64,000 nt of DNA. It comes from Desulfoluna butyratoxydans (GTDB lineage: Bacteria > Desulfobacterota > Desulfobacteria > Desulfobacterales > Desulfolunaceae). Below, one piece after another: positions 8,233 through 16,570 of this stretch. The notes beneath the pieces were generated by a model that saw nothing but the letters and a program-made list of their open reading frames with translations, was not told the origin of the DNA and did not search any database. Position numbers and translations under genes: made by a program. Position 1 is the first letter of the stretch. Every line of letters begins with the position of its first letter. The DNA lies in contig NZ_CAADHO010000009.1 in assembly GCF_900699765.1 (NCBI RefSeq), positions 124,001 to 188,000 on the forward strand, in the 5' to 3' direction.

Positions 8233-11200
8233 TTATCCTGACTTTGCAAAGATCACCCGGTTTCGTCCCATGTGCTTGCCCTTGCAGAGGGCTGCGTCGG
8301 CCCTGCTGACATTGTGTTCAAAGGTCTCCGAGGCAGGGCAGTCCGTGACCCCCATGGTCATGGTGACGGTGAGGTAGGTGCCTTTCCAGTCGAACAGGGA
8401 GGAGGCGATGCGGTTGCGGAGCCGCTCCGCCATGGTCTCTGCGTCTTCTCCTGTGGTGTCCGGGAGCAGGAGGATGAACTGCTGGCCGGTCCAGCGACCC
8501 AGGATGTCGTGGGCCCTGAGGTTGGACTCCAGAAGCCTGCTGACCCGTTGAAGGATATAATCTCCGCAGTCGTGGCCGCAGGTGTCGTTGATTCCCTTGA
8601 AGCGATCCAGATCGGCCAGTACCAGGGCATAGGGGCCTTGGTTCCGCCGGGCCCGGGGTGGGAATTCCATGGTTTGCTTTTCAACGCCACGCCGGTTCAG
8701 CAGGCCTGTAAGGGGATCGGTAAGGGAGAGCCGCTCATTTCGGCGGGCCAGGGTTTCAAGTTCACGCGTCCTTTGGGCCACGAGCTGCGTCAGCTTCCGG
8801 GTGTGCTTTCGGGCGGCGGTGAGCCGCAGGCCGATGAAACCGGCCAGGACCAGGCAGATCGCCGCGCGAAAGGAGGTCCGCTGCCAGAACGGTGGGGTGA
8901 TTCGTACCTCCAGGCCGCCATGGTCACGGTTCCAGGTGCCGTGGCTCCCCGAGGCCATGACCTGGAGGTGATAGGTGCCGGGGGGCAGGTGGGAGTAGCG
9001 TGCCGAGGGGGTGTTGCCTGCCTCCACCCAGGAGGTGTCGTATCCTGTGAGTTTGTATTTGTACCGGTTCTCCGAGGGGCTGTTGAAGTCGTGGAGGGCA
9101 AAGGAGAAGGTGAGGTTGTTTTCCCGGTGCGTCAGGGTGATTCCTTGGGTTTCGTCCAGGGAGGCCCCCAGGTTGATGCGGTTGCCTTCAGGGCTTCCCG
9201 GGTGGACCGGGGTGCCGTTGAGCACAAGCCCGGTGAGGTGAATGGAGCCCGTGGGGTGGCTCATGGGGATTTCGCCCGGCGCAAAGAGAAGGCAGCCGTT
9301 TTCTCCTCCGAAGATCAGGTTGCCGTCCGGGGACCGGTGGGCCGCTCCCTGCACGAACCGCAGGGGCATGGGAAAGCGGGAGATGGCCCCGGTTTTGATG
9401 TCCAGGGCGGAGAGACCCTTTTCCGTGGCCACCCAAAGGCGCCTTCTGCCGTCGAAGAGGATACTTTTTATGATGTCCCCGGAGAGCCCGTCTTCCTTGA
9501 AGTAGGACCGGACGGTTTCGGTCTCGGGGTTGAGGCGGTTAAGCCCCTTGTAGGTTCCGACCCAGATCGCTCCGTTGGGGGTTGTGGCAAGGCAGGTAAC
9601 GATGTTGTTGGACAGGCTCTCTGCCGCTCCTTTGCGGTGGTGAAACTGGGTGACCCGGTTTCCGTCCTGATCGATGCGGTTCAGTCCCATATCGGTGCCC
9701 ACCCACAAGGTGTTTCCGTTGGCTTCCACAAGGGCATGGACGGTGTTGCTGCTGAGGCCTTGCTGAGAGACCGGGCCCTTGCTGAATTGTTTGACGTCAC
9801 CGGTTTTCAGGTCATGGCGGAACAGGCCGCGGTTGCGGGTACCCGCCCAGACGACGCCGGGGGTCTCTGTGCTCAGGGCCGTGATGATGCGGGTGTCCTG
9901 TGCCGGTGGGTTGTCGCCCCGGGGGATGTACGCTCCGGTAAGGCGGTCCCTGAGGAGGAGACCGGCGCCCCATGTTCCGACCCAGAGTGAACCGTCCGGA
10001 GCAGGGGAGAGGGCGTTGATGTCCAGGCTTCCCGGTCCCAGGGGAGGGGGGGCGTTTTTTGCTGCCTCGTAACGTCCTTGTCCCGGGGTGGATTTTTTGA
10101 GGCCGGAGTACCAGCTCCCCGTCCAGAGGGTTCCGTCGCTGTCGGTGGCCACGGCATGGACGGAGTTGGGGATGTCGTTCCCGGAGTACCCGGGCAGGAA
10201 GAGCTGCATCCGATACAGGGTTTTGCTCAGTGCGTTGACACCGCCTCCGCGGGTCCCGATCCAGATGACGCCGGAACGGTCTTCAAGGATCCACCGGATG
10301 TCATTGTGGGAGAGGGACCCGTCAAGGTACGGCACGTTCTGGTGCAGGGTGGATCTGCCGGTTTCAAGGTCCAGGATGAGGAGACCGTGGTTCTGGGTGC
10401 CTACCCACAGGGTGCGGCCGTCGTCGTAGAGGGTGTTGATGGTGCCGCCGGCCTCCGGGGGAAGGGCGTCCATGCCGGGGAAGGGCACGCAACGGCCCTG
10501 GTCCGGATCAAAGAGGCGAAATCCCTTGGGGGTGCCCACCCAGAGGGCGGAGCCCCCGGCCGGGTAGAGGGTGCGGATCTGGTCGTGGGGAAGGGACGCG
10601 AGGTCCTTGGGGTCGTGCCGAAAGGCGGTGAAGGTTTTACGGGCCCGGTTGAAACGGTTCAGGCCCCGGCCGGTGCCCACCCAGAGGGTGCGGTCCCGGG
10701 CTTCGGCAAGGGACCAGATGCGGTTGTGGCTGATGGCACCGGGCCCGTTGTCCGTCGTAAACCGGGTAAAGTCGCCAGTCTCTTTGTCGAAGCGGTTGAG
10801 GCCCGAGCTGAAGCTACCGGCCCAGATCACCCCGTGGGAATCTTCGTAGTGGATCTGGATCCGGTCTTCACTGAGGCTCCGGGGATCGGACGGGTCGTGC
10901 CGGAACACCTTTGCCTCACCCGTGTCCGGGTCGATGCGGTTGAGCCCGCCTCCCCAGGTGCGAACCCAGACCGCACCCTCCCGGTCTTCGATAACACCTC
11001 CGGCGTCGTTGTGGGAGAGGCTCTTGGGGTTGCTCAGGTCGTTTTGAAAGGCCCTCATGGTGACGCCGTCGTATCGGGCCACCCCGTTACGGGTACCGAA
11101 CCACATGGCGCCGTCGCGGTCCTGCATGATCTGGAAGACGGTGTTGTCCGGGAGGCAGTCGGTTTCATCGATGTGGCGAAAGAGAAGGGTGGGTGTGCCT

Positions 11201-11271
11201 CCGTATGCCGGAGCCAGGGCTGCCAGGCAAAAAAGGAGTCCCAGGCAGATGACCCGAAGGGGCGGGCGCAT
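8233..11271 (-). CDS. Periplasmic propeller sensor with Y_Y_Y domain and degenerate GGDEF domain
   Basis: A 1012-residue membrane sensor. A signal peptide (CLGLLFCLAALAPAYG) is followed by many two-component-regulator propeller repeats of about 45 residues (forms of LWVGT..GLNRFD), to about residue 660. Then come a Y_Y_Y-type Ig domain (YKYKLTGYDTSWVEAG), a transmembrane helix, a coiled coil (TRELETLARRNERLSL) and a GGDEF-fold domain. Its ALVLADLDRFKGIND is intact, but the signature reads TGQQF in place of GG(D/E)EF, so diguanylate cyclase activity is doubtful. I preferred ATG 11271 over the upstream TTG at 11298. It could sense a polysaccharide or other ligand outside and signal through the GGDEF fold; the target is unknown. 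Confidence 0.9.
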   Translation of the reverse strand: MRPPLRVICLGLLFCLAALAPAYGGTPTLLFRHIDETDCLPDNTVFQIMQDRDGAMWFGTRNGVARYDGVTMRAFQNDLSNPKSLSHNDAGGVIEDREGAVWVRTWGGGLNRIDPDTGEAKVFRHDPSDPRSLSEDRIQIHYEDSHGVIWAGSFSSGLNRFDKETGDFTRFTTDNGPGAISHNRIWSLAEARDRTLWVGTGRGLNRFNRARKTFTAFRHDPKDLASLPHDQIRTLYPAGGSALWVGTPKGFRLFDPDQGRCVPFPGMDALPPEAGGTINTLYDDGRTLWVGTQNHGLLILDLETGRSTLHQNVPYLDGSLSHNDIRWILEDRSGVIWIGTRGGGVNALSKTLYRMQLFLPGYSGNDIPNSVHAVATDSDGTLWTGSWYSGLKKSTPGQGRYEAAKNAPPPLGPGSLDINALSPAPDGSLWVGTWGAGLLLRDRLTGAYIPRGDNPPAQDTRIITALSTETPGVVWAGTRNRGLFRHDLKTGDVKQFSKGPVSQQGLSSNTVHALVEANGNTLWVGTDMGLNRIDQDGNRVTQFHHRKGAAESLSNNIVTCLATTPNGAIWVGTYKGLNRLNPETETVRSYFKEDGLSGDIIKSILFDGRRRLWVATEKGLSALDIKTGAISRFPMPLRFVQGAAHRSPDGNLIFGGENGCLLFAPGEIPMSHPTGSIHLTGLVLNGTPVHPGSPEGNRINLGASLDETQGITLTHRENNLTFSFALHDFNSPSENRYKYKLTGYDTSWVEAGNTPSARYSHLPPGTYHLQVMASGSHGTWNRDHGGLEVRITPPFWQRTSFRAAICLVLAGFIGLRLTAARKHTRKLTQLVAQRTRELETLARRNERLSLTDPLTGLLNRRGVEKQTMEFPPRARRNQGPYALVLADLDRFKGINDTCGHDCGDYILQRVSRLLESNLRAHDILGRWTGQQFILLLPDTTGEDAETMAERLRNRIASSLFDWKGTYLTVTMTMGVTDCPASETFEHNVSRADAALCKGKHMGRNRVIFAKSG

Positions 11272-11775
11272 GGTGAAATATCCAGATAAATGAAACAAAA
11301 AAAAGTCTCCGTGGGGGTGCTCCCGGATGAACCGGAGCAGCCGCCTTGGCCTTCGGCTGCATGGTGGCAGGCCTTAAAAAACGGTCACTGTCAAACCTGC
11401 CTCCGGCAGAGGCGGCTTTTTACAGACTTGATCATAGAGGGCAGCTTTTTCGTTGAACCGTGACAAAACGAACCACCCGTGGACCCTGTGTGATGTCCCA
11501 CGGTTCATATCGGTTTTCCAGGGAAGAACTTGAATTGAGGGGGGTGAAAATTGAGGAATGAGAGATCTTTTTTTCTGAGAATTGGTTCGAGGGGTTTGTC
11601 TTGCCTGGTGTAACGCTTGGGGAACGAAAGTTTGGGTGAACGTTATGATAACAATTTTAGATGTATACACGGTGCGTGGGACGTAGTAAAACCCGTGGTT
11701 CAGGTGCTGCCGGGCGCTTTGTCTATCCGGTGGCGTGATATCCATCCACCATAAAAATCAGGACCAGTGAAGAGC
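11272..11775. other. Divergent intergenic region
   Basis: About 500 bases between the leftward sensor gene and the rightward sirohaem protein gene. A small hairpin GCCTC-CGGCA-GAGGC followed by GGCTTTTT lies at 11400-11422 and resembles a plus-strand terminator or a fragment of the palindromic element. No clear promoter pair was found and no gene is supported. Confidence 0.5.
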
Positions 11776-12408
11776 ATGAGTGATTCAAAAATTGGCGTTG
11801 TCGTACCGGGGTCTCCCCTGGGGATGACCACCCCGGACCGTTTGGAAGAGATCGCAGCTGTTGCGAAAAAATACCATGTGGAAACCATCAAGATCACAGC
11901 CGCCCAGAGGCTGAAGCTCTACGGTGTGGATAAAGAGGATGCTCCGGCCCTTATGGCGGAACTTGGGGGTGCCATGCCCAAGCCCGTGGGTGTGAAGACC
12001 GGACCCCATACCCTTCAGTCCTGCCCGGGGCGGCGAAGCTGTAAATACGCCTGTCAGGACTCCCTGGGACTTTCGGAAAAACTGGGCAAAGCCTTGGCAG
12101 ACCGCGTTTTTCCAGGCAAGGTAAAGGTCGGGGTCTCCGGTTGTGCCTTCAACTGCAGTGAGGGCTATCTCCGGGATGTGGGTATTTTCGGGAAGAAATC
12201 CGGATGGACCCTGGTCTTCGGCGGCAACGCCGGTGGGCGGCCCCGTATCGGTGATGTCATTGCCGAGGGGCTCACCGACGACGAGGTGATCGCATGGACC
12301 CTCAAAGCCCTTGATTACTATACCGAGAACGCACGAAAGATGGAGCGCTCCGCCCGTCTTGTGACCCGCAAGGGTGTGGACGAGCTAAAGGCTTTTCTGG
12401 AGGCGTAG
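11776..12408 (+). CDS. Small sirohaem/4Fe-4S sulfite (nitrite) reductase-like protein
   Basis: A 210-residue single-module member of the nitrite/sulfite reductase family. The N-terminal part (IGVVVPGSPLGMTTPDRLEEIA) is the ferredoxin-like half domain. The [4Fe-4S]-sirohaem ligands appear as CPGRRSCKYAC (CX5C) and CAFNCSEG (CX3C). Length and motif order match the low-molecular-weight assimilatory-type sulfite reductase described from Desulfovibrio vulgaris (about 220 residues), not the DsrAB enzyme. An in-frame GTG at 11767 is possible; I prefer the ATG because AGGA is too close to the GTG. It stands alone upstream of an unrelated gene. Substrate (sulfite or nitrite) cannot be fixed from sequence. 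Confidence 0.85.
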   Translation: MSDSKIGVVVPGSPLGMTTPDRLEEIAAVAKKYHVETIKITAAQRLKLYGVDKEDAPALMAELGGAMPKPVGVKTGPHTLQSCPGRRSCKYACQDSLGLSEKLGKALADRVFPGKVKVGVSGCAFNCSEGYLRDVGIFGKKSGWTLVFGGNAGGRPRIGDVIAEGLTDDEVIAWTLKALDYYTENARKMERSARLVTRKGVDELKAFLEA

Positions 12409-12429
12409 CCTGAAAAAAATGTACGTAAA

Positions 12430-12482
12430 ACCTGTTTGTCAAACTTTTTAAACGTTTGGCCCCCGGCAGGGCCGCCGGAGGC
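12430..12482 (+). repeat. Palindromic intergenic element, copy 3
   Basis: ACCTGTTTGTCAAAC, then CTTTTTAAACG, then TTTGGCCCCCGGCAGGG and CCGCCGGAGGC. It lies 21 bases after the sirohaem protein stop and ends in GCTTTTTT, so in the plus direction it looks like a terminator. Confidence 0.8.
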
Positions 12483-12531
12483 TTTTTTGAGCTTTGTGTT
12501 GTCCCTTAACCAAAACGAACAAGGAGGGCGT

Positions 12532-13176
12532 ATGCAGGTGATGATGGCTGGGGCCACGGGCCTTGTGGGTGGTGCGTTTTTTAAGCGGGCCGTTGCCGAT
12601 GCGGACATTGGCCAGATTGTGTTGCTGGGTCGGCGGGCTGCTTCCGAGCTTGAGTCCCATGACAAGGTGACCTCCCTTGTGGCGGATTTTAACGCCCTGG
12701 ACTCCCTGGCCCCACCCTGCCGGGTGGACGTCATGGTCTGCGCCCTGGGGACCACCCTGAAAAAGGCGGGGAGCAAAGAGCGGCTTTTTGAGGTGGACTG
12801 CCTCTACACCGAAGCTGCCGCTGCCTATGGCCTTCGGTGCGGCGCCCGGACCCTGGTGGTGATCTCCAGCGTGGGGGCCTCTGCCACTGCCTCTTCCCAC
12901 TATCTCCGCACCAAAGGGGAGATGGAAAAGCGGGTGACGGCCTTGGGGTATGCCGCCTGCCATATCCTGCGCCCCTCCCTTCTCATGGGGGATCGCGGGG
13001 AGACCCGGTTCGGGGAATCCCTGGCCGCCCGGCTGCTCTTCCCGGTTTCGTTTCTGCTTCCCGCCGCCTACCGTCCCGTCCATGCCGATACCCTTGCCGA
13101 AAAGATCCATGCGGTGATTAAAGAGCCGGGGGAGGGGGTGAGGGTGTATGGGGGGAAGGCGTTGGTGGGTAAATAG
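12532..13176 (+). CDS. NAD(P)-binding Rossmann-fold oxidoreductase/epimerase-like protein
   Basis: A 214-residue protein of the atypical short-chain dehydrogenase type (HIM1/YbjT-like). It opens with MQVMMAGATGLVGGAFF, a GXXGXXG dinucleotide-binding loop at residues 7-13. The segment VVISSVGASATASSHYLRTKGEMEK contains the Ser and YxxxK-like positions of this superfamily. The start at 12532 is fixed by AAGGAGG eleven bases upstream; a longer frame would cover the palindromic element. Its stop TAG is the first triplet of a heptamer-like repeat. Substrate unknown. Confidence 0.85.
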   Translation: MQVMMAGATGLVGGAFFKRAVADADIGQIVLLGRRAASELESHDKVTSLVADFNALDSLAPPCRVDVMVCALGTTLKKAGSKERLFEVDCLYTEAAAAYGLRCGARTLVVISSVGASATASSHYLRTKGEMEKRVTALGYAACHILRPSLLMGDRGETRFGESLAARLLFPVSFLLPAAYRPVHADTLAEKIHAVIKEPGEGVRVYGGKALVGK

Positions 13177-13225
13177 TGAATAGTGAATGGTGAATGGTTG
13201 GTAGTGAATGGTTAGTAGTGAATAG
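13174..13225. repeat. GTGAATG/TAGTGAA heptamer-like array
   Basis: An imperfect array of units such as TAGTGAA, TGGTGAA and TGGTTAG. It begins exactly at the stop codon of the preceding gene. Related GTGAATG or GTGAGTG arrays occur at 16529, 32244, 32325 and 35875. Confidence 0.75.
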
Positions 13226-13612
13226 GGAACAACAGGTGTCGGGGGTGCACCATGAGGCGGCGCAAGTCCGTGTAAATCATATTGCACTTTTTCCTGAGGG
13301 ACGACGTGCAATGGCAATATGGTTTTTATCGTTTTCGGGTTTCGACTTGCCGGTGTGAAGCAAAGCGGCATAATGGATAAAAATCATCGGGTGAAACGAT
13401 CTCAATGGTGGAGGCAGAGCCTCCGTGTCTCATTCCCAGGCAGAGCCTGGGAACGAGAGATTCCCTGATACGGTTTATTGTTCGATACCTTCCGTATTCA
13501 TCACGGGCGAAGCCCGTCAGCAAATGGGACGTCCCTGAGGAACGAAGGGACGGAGCATTTGCGAACCTGGGGTGCAGGGGATTTATCCCCTGCCCGCCGG
13601 AGGCCTGTTTTT
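13226..13612. other. Convergent intergenic region rich in short hairpins
   Basis: No gene is supported between the convergent genes ending at 13176 and 13613. Perfect or near-perfect short stems include GGAGGCAGAGCCTCC (13410-13424), the 21-base dyad 13433-13453 built on CCCAGGCAGAGCCTGGG, ACGGGCGAAGCCCGT (about 13503) and the 20-base dyad 13574-13593 with arms GCAGGGGAT/ATCCCCTGC. The last could terminate transcription from either side. Confidence 0.6.
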
Positions 13613-14407
13613 TTATCTGGTCCGGGCTTTGTAGGCCCGGGTCTGGTCGCCGATGAGGGTGGGGAGTTTCGGGTTGTCCAGGTTGGTTTCGATGAGGCGT
13701 TCAAAGGCGCTGCCGATGACCACGCCGTCGGCAAAGCTGGCGATGGCGCCCACGTCGTCCGGTGTGGAGATGCCGAAACCCACGCACACGGGCACGGGGC
13801 TCAGGGCCTTTACCCTGGTGTAGAGGGCTTCCACGGCGTTGGCGTCGAGGCCGCCGCTGCCGGTGACCCCCACCATGGAGATGAGGTAGAGAAAGCCCGA
13901 GGCGGCGCCTGCCACCATGGGGGCGCGCTGGCCGTCCGTGGTGGGGGCCATGAGGCGAATAAGGCTCATGGACTCTGCTTCCAGGGCGCGGTTCAGCTCA
14001 TCCGACTCTTCGGGGGGCATGTCCACCACAAGGACCCCGTCGGCACCGGCCTTGGCCGCGTTTCGGGCAAAGGCTTCGTAGCCGAAGGCCAGAAGGGGGT
14101 TGGTGTAGGAGAAGAGAATCACGGGGATATCCGTAAAGCCCCGGATGGCCTGAACCAGCTCCAGGATGCGCCTAACCGTTGCCCCGTTTTTCAGGGCGCG
14201 CTCCGACGAGCGCTGGATCACCGGGCCGTCGGCTGTGGGGTCGGAAAAGGGGATCCCCAGCTCCAGGACATCTAAGCCTGCATCGCACATCTCCTTGATC
14301 AGGGCCAGGGAGGTGTCGTAGTCCGGGTCGCAGGCCGTGACAAATCCCACCAGGGCCTTTTCGCCCTTTTCTTTGAGTGTTTCAAATCGATCGTCAATCC
14401 GTTTCAT
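13613..14407 (-). CDS. trpA: Tryptophan synthase alpha subunit
   Basis: A 264-residue TIM-barrel enzyme that cleaves indole-3-glycerol phosphate to indole and glyceraldehyde 3-phosphate. The catalytic Glu lies in LELGIPFSDP and the catalytic Asp in SDPTADGPVIQ. The phosphate-binding C-terminal part (GFGISTPDDV, GVVIGSAF) is present. The start at 14407 shares one base with the trpB stop (TAATG) and has GGAGGGG just upstream; a longer frame is a read-back into trpB. It is the last gene of the trp operon. Confidence 0.97.
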   Translation of the reverse strand: MKRIDDRFETLKEKGEKALVGFVTACDPDYDTSLALIKEMCDAGLDVLELGIPFSDPTADGPVIQRSSERALKNGATVRRILELVQAIRGFTDIPVILFSYTNPLLAFGYEAFARNAAKAGADGVLVVDMPPEESDELNRALEAESMSLIRLMAPTTDGQRAPMVAGAASGFLYLISMVGVTGSGGLDANAVEALYTRVKALSPVPVCVGFGISTPDDVGAIASFADGVVIGSAFERLIETNLDNPKLPTLIGDQTRAYKARTR

Positions 14408-15612
14408 TACATCCCCTCCCGTTTTGCATCGTAGTCGGCCACACTGGCCATGTCTTTGTCCCCTCTGCCGGAGAGGTTGATGACAATCACCTTGTCCTTG
14501 CCCATCTCCCCTGCTTTTCGGATGCCCATGGCCAGGGCATGGGAACTCTCCAGGGCCGGGATGATCCCTTCGAGTTTGCACATGGTTTTAAAGGCGTGTA
14601 TCGCCTCTTCGTCCGTGGCCGAGTCGTAGGTGACCCGCCCGGTCTCCTTAAACAGGGCGTGCTCCGGGCCCACCCCCGGGTAGTCCAGCCCGGCGGAGAC
14701 GGAGTGGGCTTCCAGGACCTGTCCGTCGTCGTTCTGGAGCACGTAGCTCTTGGATCCGTGGAGAACCCCCACGGTGCCCTTGCTCAGGGTGGCCGCGTGC
14801 TTGTCGGTGTCGATGCCTTCCCCTGCGGCTTCCACGCCGAGGAGGGCCACCTCGGGGTCGTCCACAAAGGGGTGAAAGATACCCATGGCGTTGGAGCCTC
14901 CCCCGATGCAGGCCACGATGAGGTCGGGCAGGCGGCCCTCGGCCTCTCGGATCTGGCTTTTGGCCTCCAGACCGATGATCCGCTGGAAGTCCCGGACCAT
15001 GCTGGGGTAGGGGTGGGGCCCGGCCACGGAGCCGATGACGTAAAAGGTGTCTTCCACGGTCGAGGACCAGTGGCGCATGGCCTCGTTCATGGCGTCTTTC
15101 AGGGTCCCCGACCCCGAGGAGACCGAGACCACCTCGGCCCCCAGAAGCTCCATGCGGCGGACGTTGGGTGCCTGGCGACGGATGTCCTCTTCCCCCATGA
15201 AGACCGTGCAGTCCATGCCGAAAAGGGCCGCGGTGGTGGCCGTGGCCACGCCGTGCTGGCCTGCGCCGGTTTCGGCGATGAGCCGTTTTTTGCCCATCCA
15301 CTTGGCCAGAAGGGCCTGGCCCACGGTGTTGTTGATCTTGTGGGCGCCGGTGTGGGCCAGGTCTTCCCGTTTTAAATAGATACGGGCGCCGCCCGCGTGC
15401 TTGGTGAGGCGCCGTGCAAAAAAGAGGGGCGTGGGGCGGCCCACGTAGGTTACAAGGAGGCTGTCCAGCTCTTTTTGGAAAGCTGCGTCGGTTTTGATCT
15501 TTTCGTAACCCTCCCGCAGCTCCAAAAGGGCGCTCATGAGGGTCTCACCGGCGTACATGCCGCCGAAGGGGCCGAAGTGGCCCAGGTTATTGGGGGGATT
15601 TTGCTTCGTCAT
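14407..15612 (-). CDS. trpB: Tryptophan synthase beta subunit
   Basis: A 401-residue PLP enzyme that condenses indole with serine. The PLP lysine lies in HTGAHKINNTVGQ (about residue 86), and the phosphate-binding loop GGGSNAMG and the EAAGEG segment are present. Its first 26 bases overlap the end of trpF, with AAGGAGC nine bases before the ATG. The length and motifs fit the ordinary TrpB1 form that pairs with TrpA. Confidence 0.97.
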   Translation of the reverse strand: MTKQNPPNNLGHFGPFGGMYAGETLMSALLELREGYEKIKTDAAFQKELDSLLVTYVGRPTPLFFARRLTKHAGGARIYLKREDLAHTGAHKINNTVGQALLAKWMGKKRLIAETGAGQHGVATATTAALFGMDCTVFMGEEDIRRQAPNVRRMELLGAEVVSVSSGSGTLKDAMNEAMRHWSSTVEDTFYVIGSVAGPHPYPSMVRDFQRIIGLEAKSQIREAEGRLPDLIVACIGGGSNAMGIFHPFVDDPEVALLGVEAAGEGIDTDKHAATLSKGTVGVLHGSKSYVLQNDDGQVLEAHSVSAGLDYPGVGPEHALFKETGRVTYDSATDEEAIHAFKTMCKLEGIIPALESSHALAMGIRKAGEMGKDKVIVINLSGRGDKDMASVADYDAKREGM

Positions 15613-16267
15613 GTCTAAAAGGCTCCTTTATGGGACCGGGAACCTGGCATTGGCCCACGATCCGTATGAATTTTTGTATTTTATCAAAGGATTTTTTTCC
15701 GGGTTCCGTCTCTACGCCGGAGCTCACATCCACCCCGTCGGGCCGGAAGCGCCGGATGATATCGGCCACGCTGTCAGGGCCCAGGCCCCCGGCAATGACC
15801 AGGGGGCTGCACCGGGGAAGGGGCGGGGTCTCGTCCCCCCAGGCTATGGCGTTTCCCCCGGGCAGGACCCCCTTGCCCCACTCCACCAGGGCCGTGGCCG
15901 ACGGGTACGCCGAAGCGCGTTCCATGAGCGGCGGGGCGGTGACGTAAAAGGCCTTGAGCACGGTAAGCCCCTGGCCATGGAGGGCTTCGGCCAGCTCCGG
16001 CGGCTCGTTTCCGTGGAGCTGCACCGCGGAAAGCCCGGCCGTCTCGGAAACGGCCATGACGGCCTCAAAGGATGCGTTCACAAAAACCCCCACCGAGGCC
16101 ACCTCAGGCGGCAACTCCCGGGTGATCTCCCGGGCCTGCAGGGGGCTCACGTTGCGCGGGCTCTTGGGAAAAAAGACCAGGCCCACGGCATGGGCCCCGG
16201 CTTCTGCGCAAAAGGCCGCCTCGGAAGGGGAGAGCAGGCCGCAGATTTTGATGCGAGGGGTGTGCAT
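15587..16267 (-). CDS. trpF: Phosphoribosylanthranilate isomerase
   Basis: A 226-residue TIM barrel catalysing the Amadori rearrangement of phosphoribosylanthranilate. Catalytic Cys in IKICGL and catalytic Asp in GVDVSSGVE are present, as is the phosphate motif VIAGGLGPD. The start is uncertain: ATG 16267 gives the usual length and has GGA eight bases upstream; in-frame ATG 16279 and TTG 16288 are alternatives. A palindromic element and a heptamer array separate it from trpC. Confidence 0.93.
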   Translation of the reverse strand: MHTPRIKICGLLSPSEAAFCAEAGAHAVGLVFFPKSPRNVSPLQAREITRELPPEVASVGVFVNASFEAVMAVSETAGLSAVQLHGNEPPELAEALHGQGLTVLKAFYVTAPPLMERASAYPSATALVEWGKGVLPGGNAIAWGDETPPLPRCSPLVIAGGLGPDSVADIIRRFRPDGVDVSSGVETEPGKKSFDKIQKFIRIVGQCQVPGPIKEPFRHDEAKSPQ

Positions 16268-16390
16268 GATGTTTTCCATGTTGTTCAAATATCGTGATAA
16301 AAATTACTCGTAACTATTCAGTTGCCTCCGGCGGGTCGCTTTTTGAAAAAAGCTCCGCAAAAACTTTCCGGTTGTCTCGTCATTCGTAAG

Positions 16391-16457
16391 ACCTGTTTGT
16401 CAAACCTGTTTTTTATAAATCAGGCAAACGTTTGGTCCCGGCAGGGCCGTCGGAGGC
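16391..16457 (+). repeat. Palindromic intergenic element, copy 4 (inside the trp operon)
   Basis: ACCTGTTTGTCAAAC, an enlarged middle that can pair CCTG with CAGG around TTTTTTATAAAT, then CAAACGTTTGGTCCCGGCAGGGCCGTCGGAGGC in two parts. It lies between trpC and trpF. Confidence 0.75.
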
Positions 16458-16528
16458 ACCTTTCCTTTTTCGGGGTGATCACATTCACAAAGGCCTTGAC
16501 ACAGGGGATATCCCTTCATTTTGTACAC

Positions 16529-16570
16529 CATTCACCATTCACCATTCACCATTCACCATTCACCATTCAC
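16529..16570. repeat. (CATTCAC)6 heptamer array overlapping the trpC 3' end
   Basis: Six exact copies of CATTCAC without interruption. The trpC stop codon (16553-16555) and its last five sense codons, reading V-N-G-E-W, lie inside the array, so the TrpC C-terminus is encoded by repeat DNA. Confidence 0.9.
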
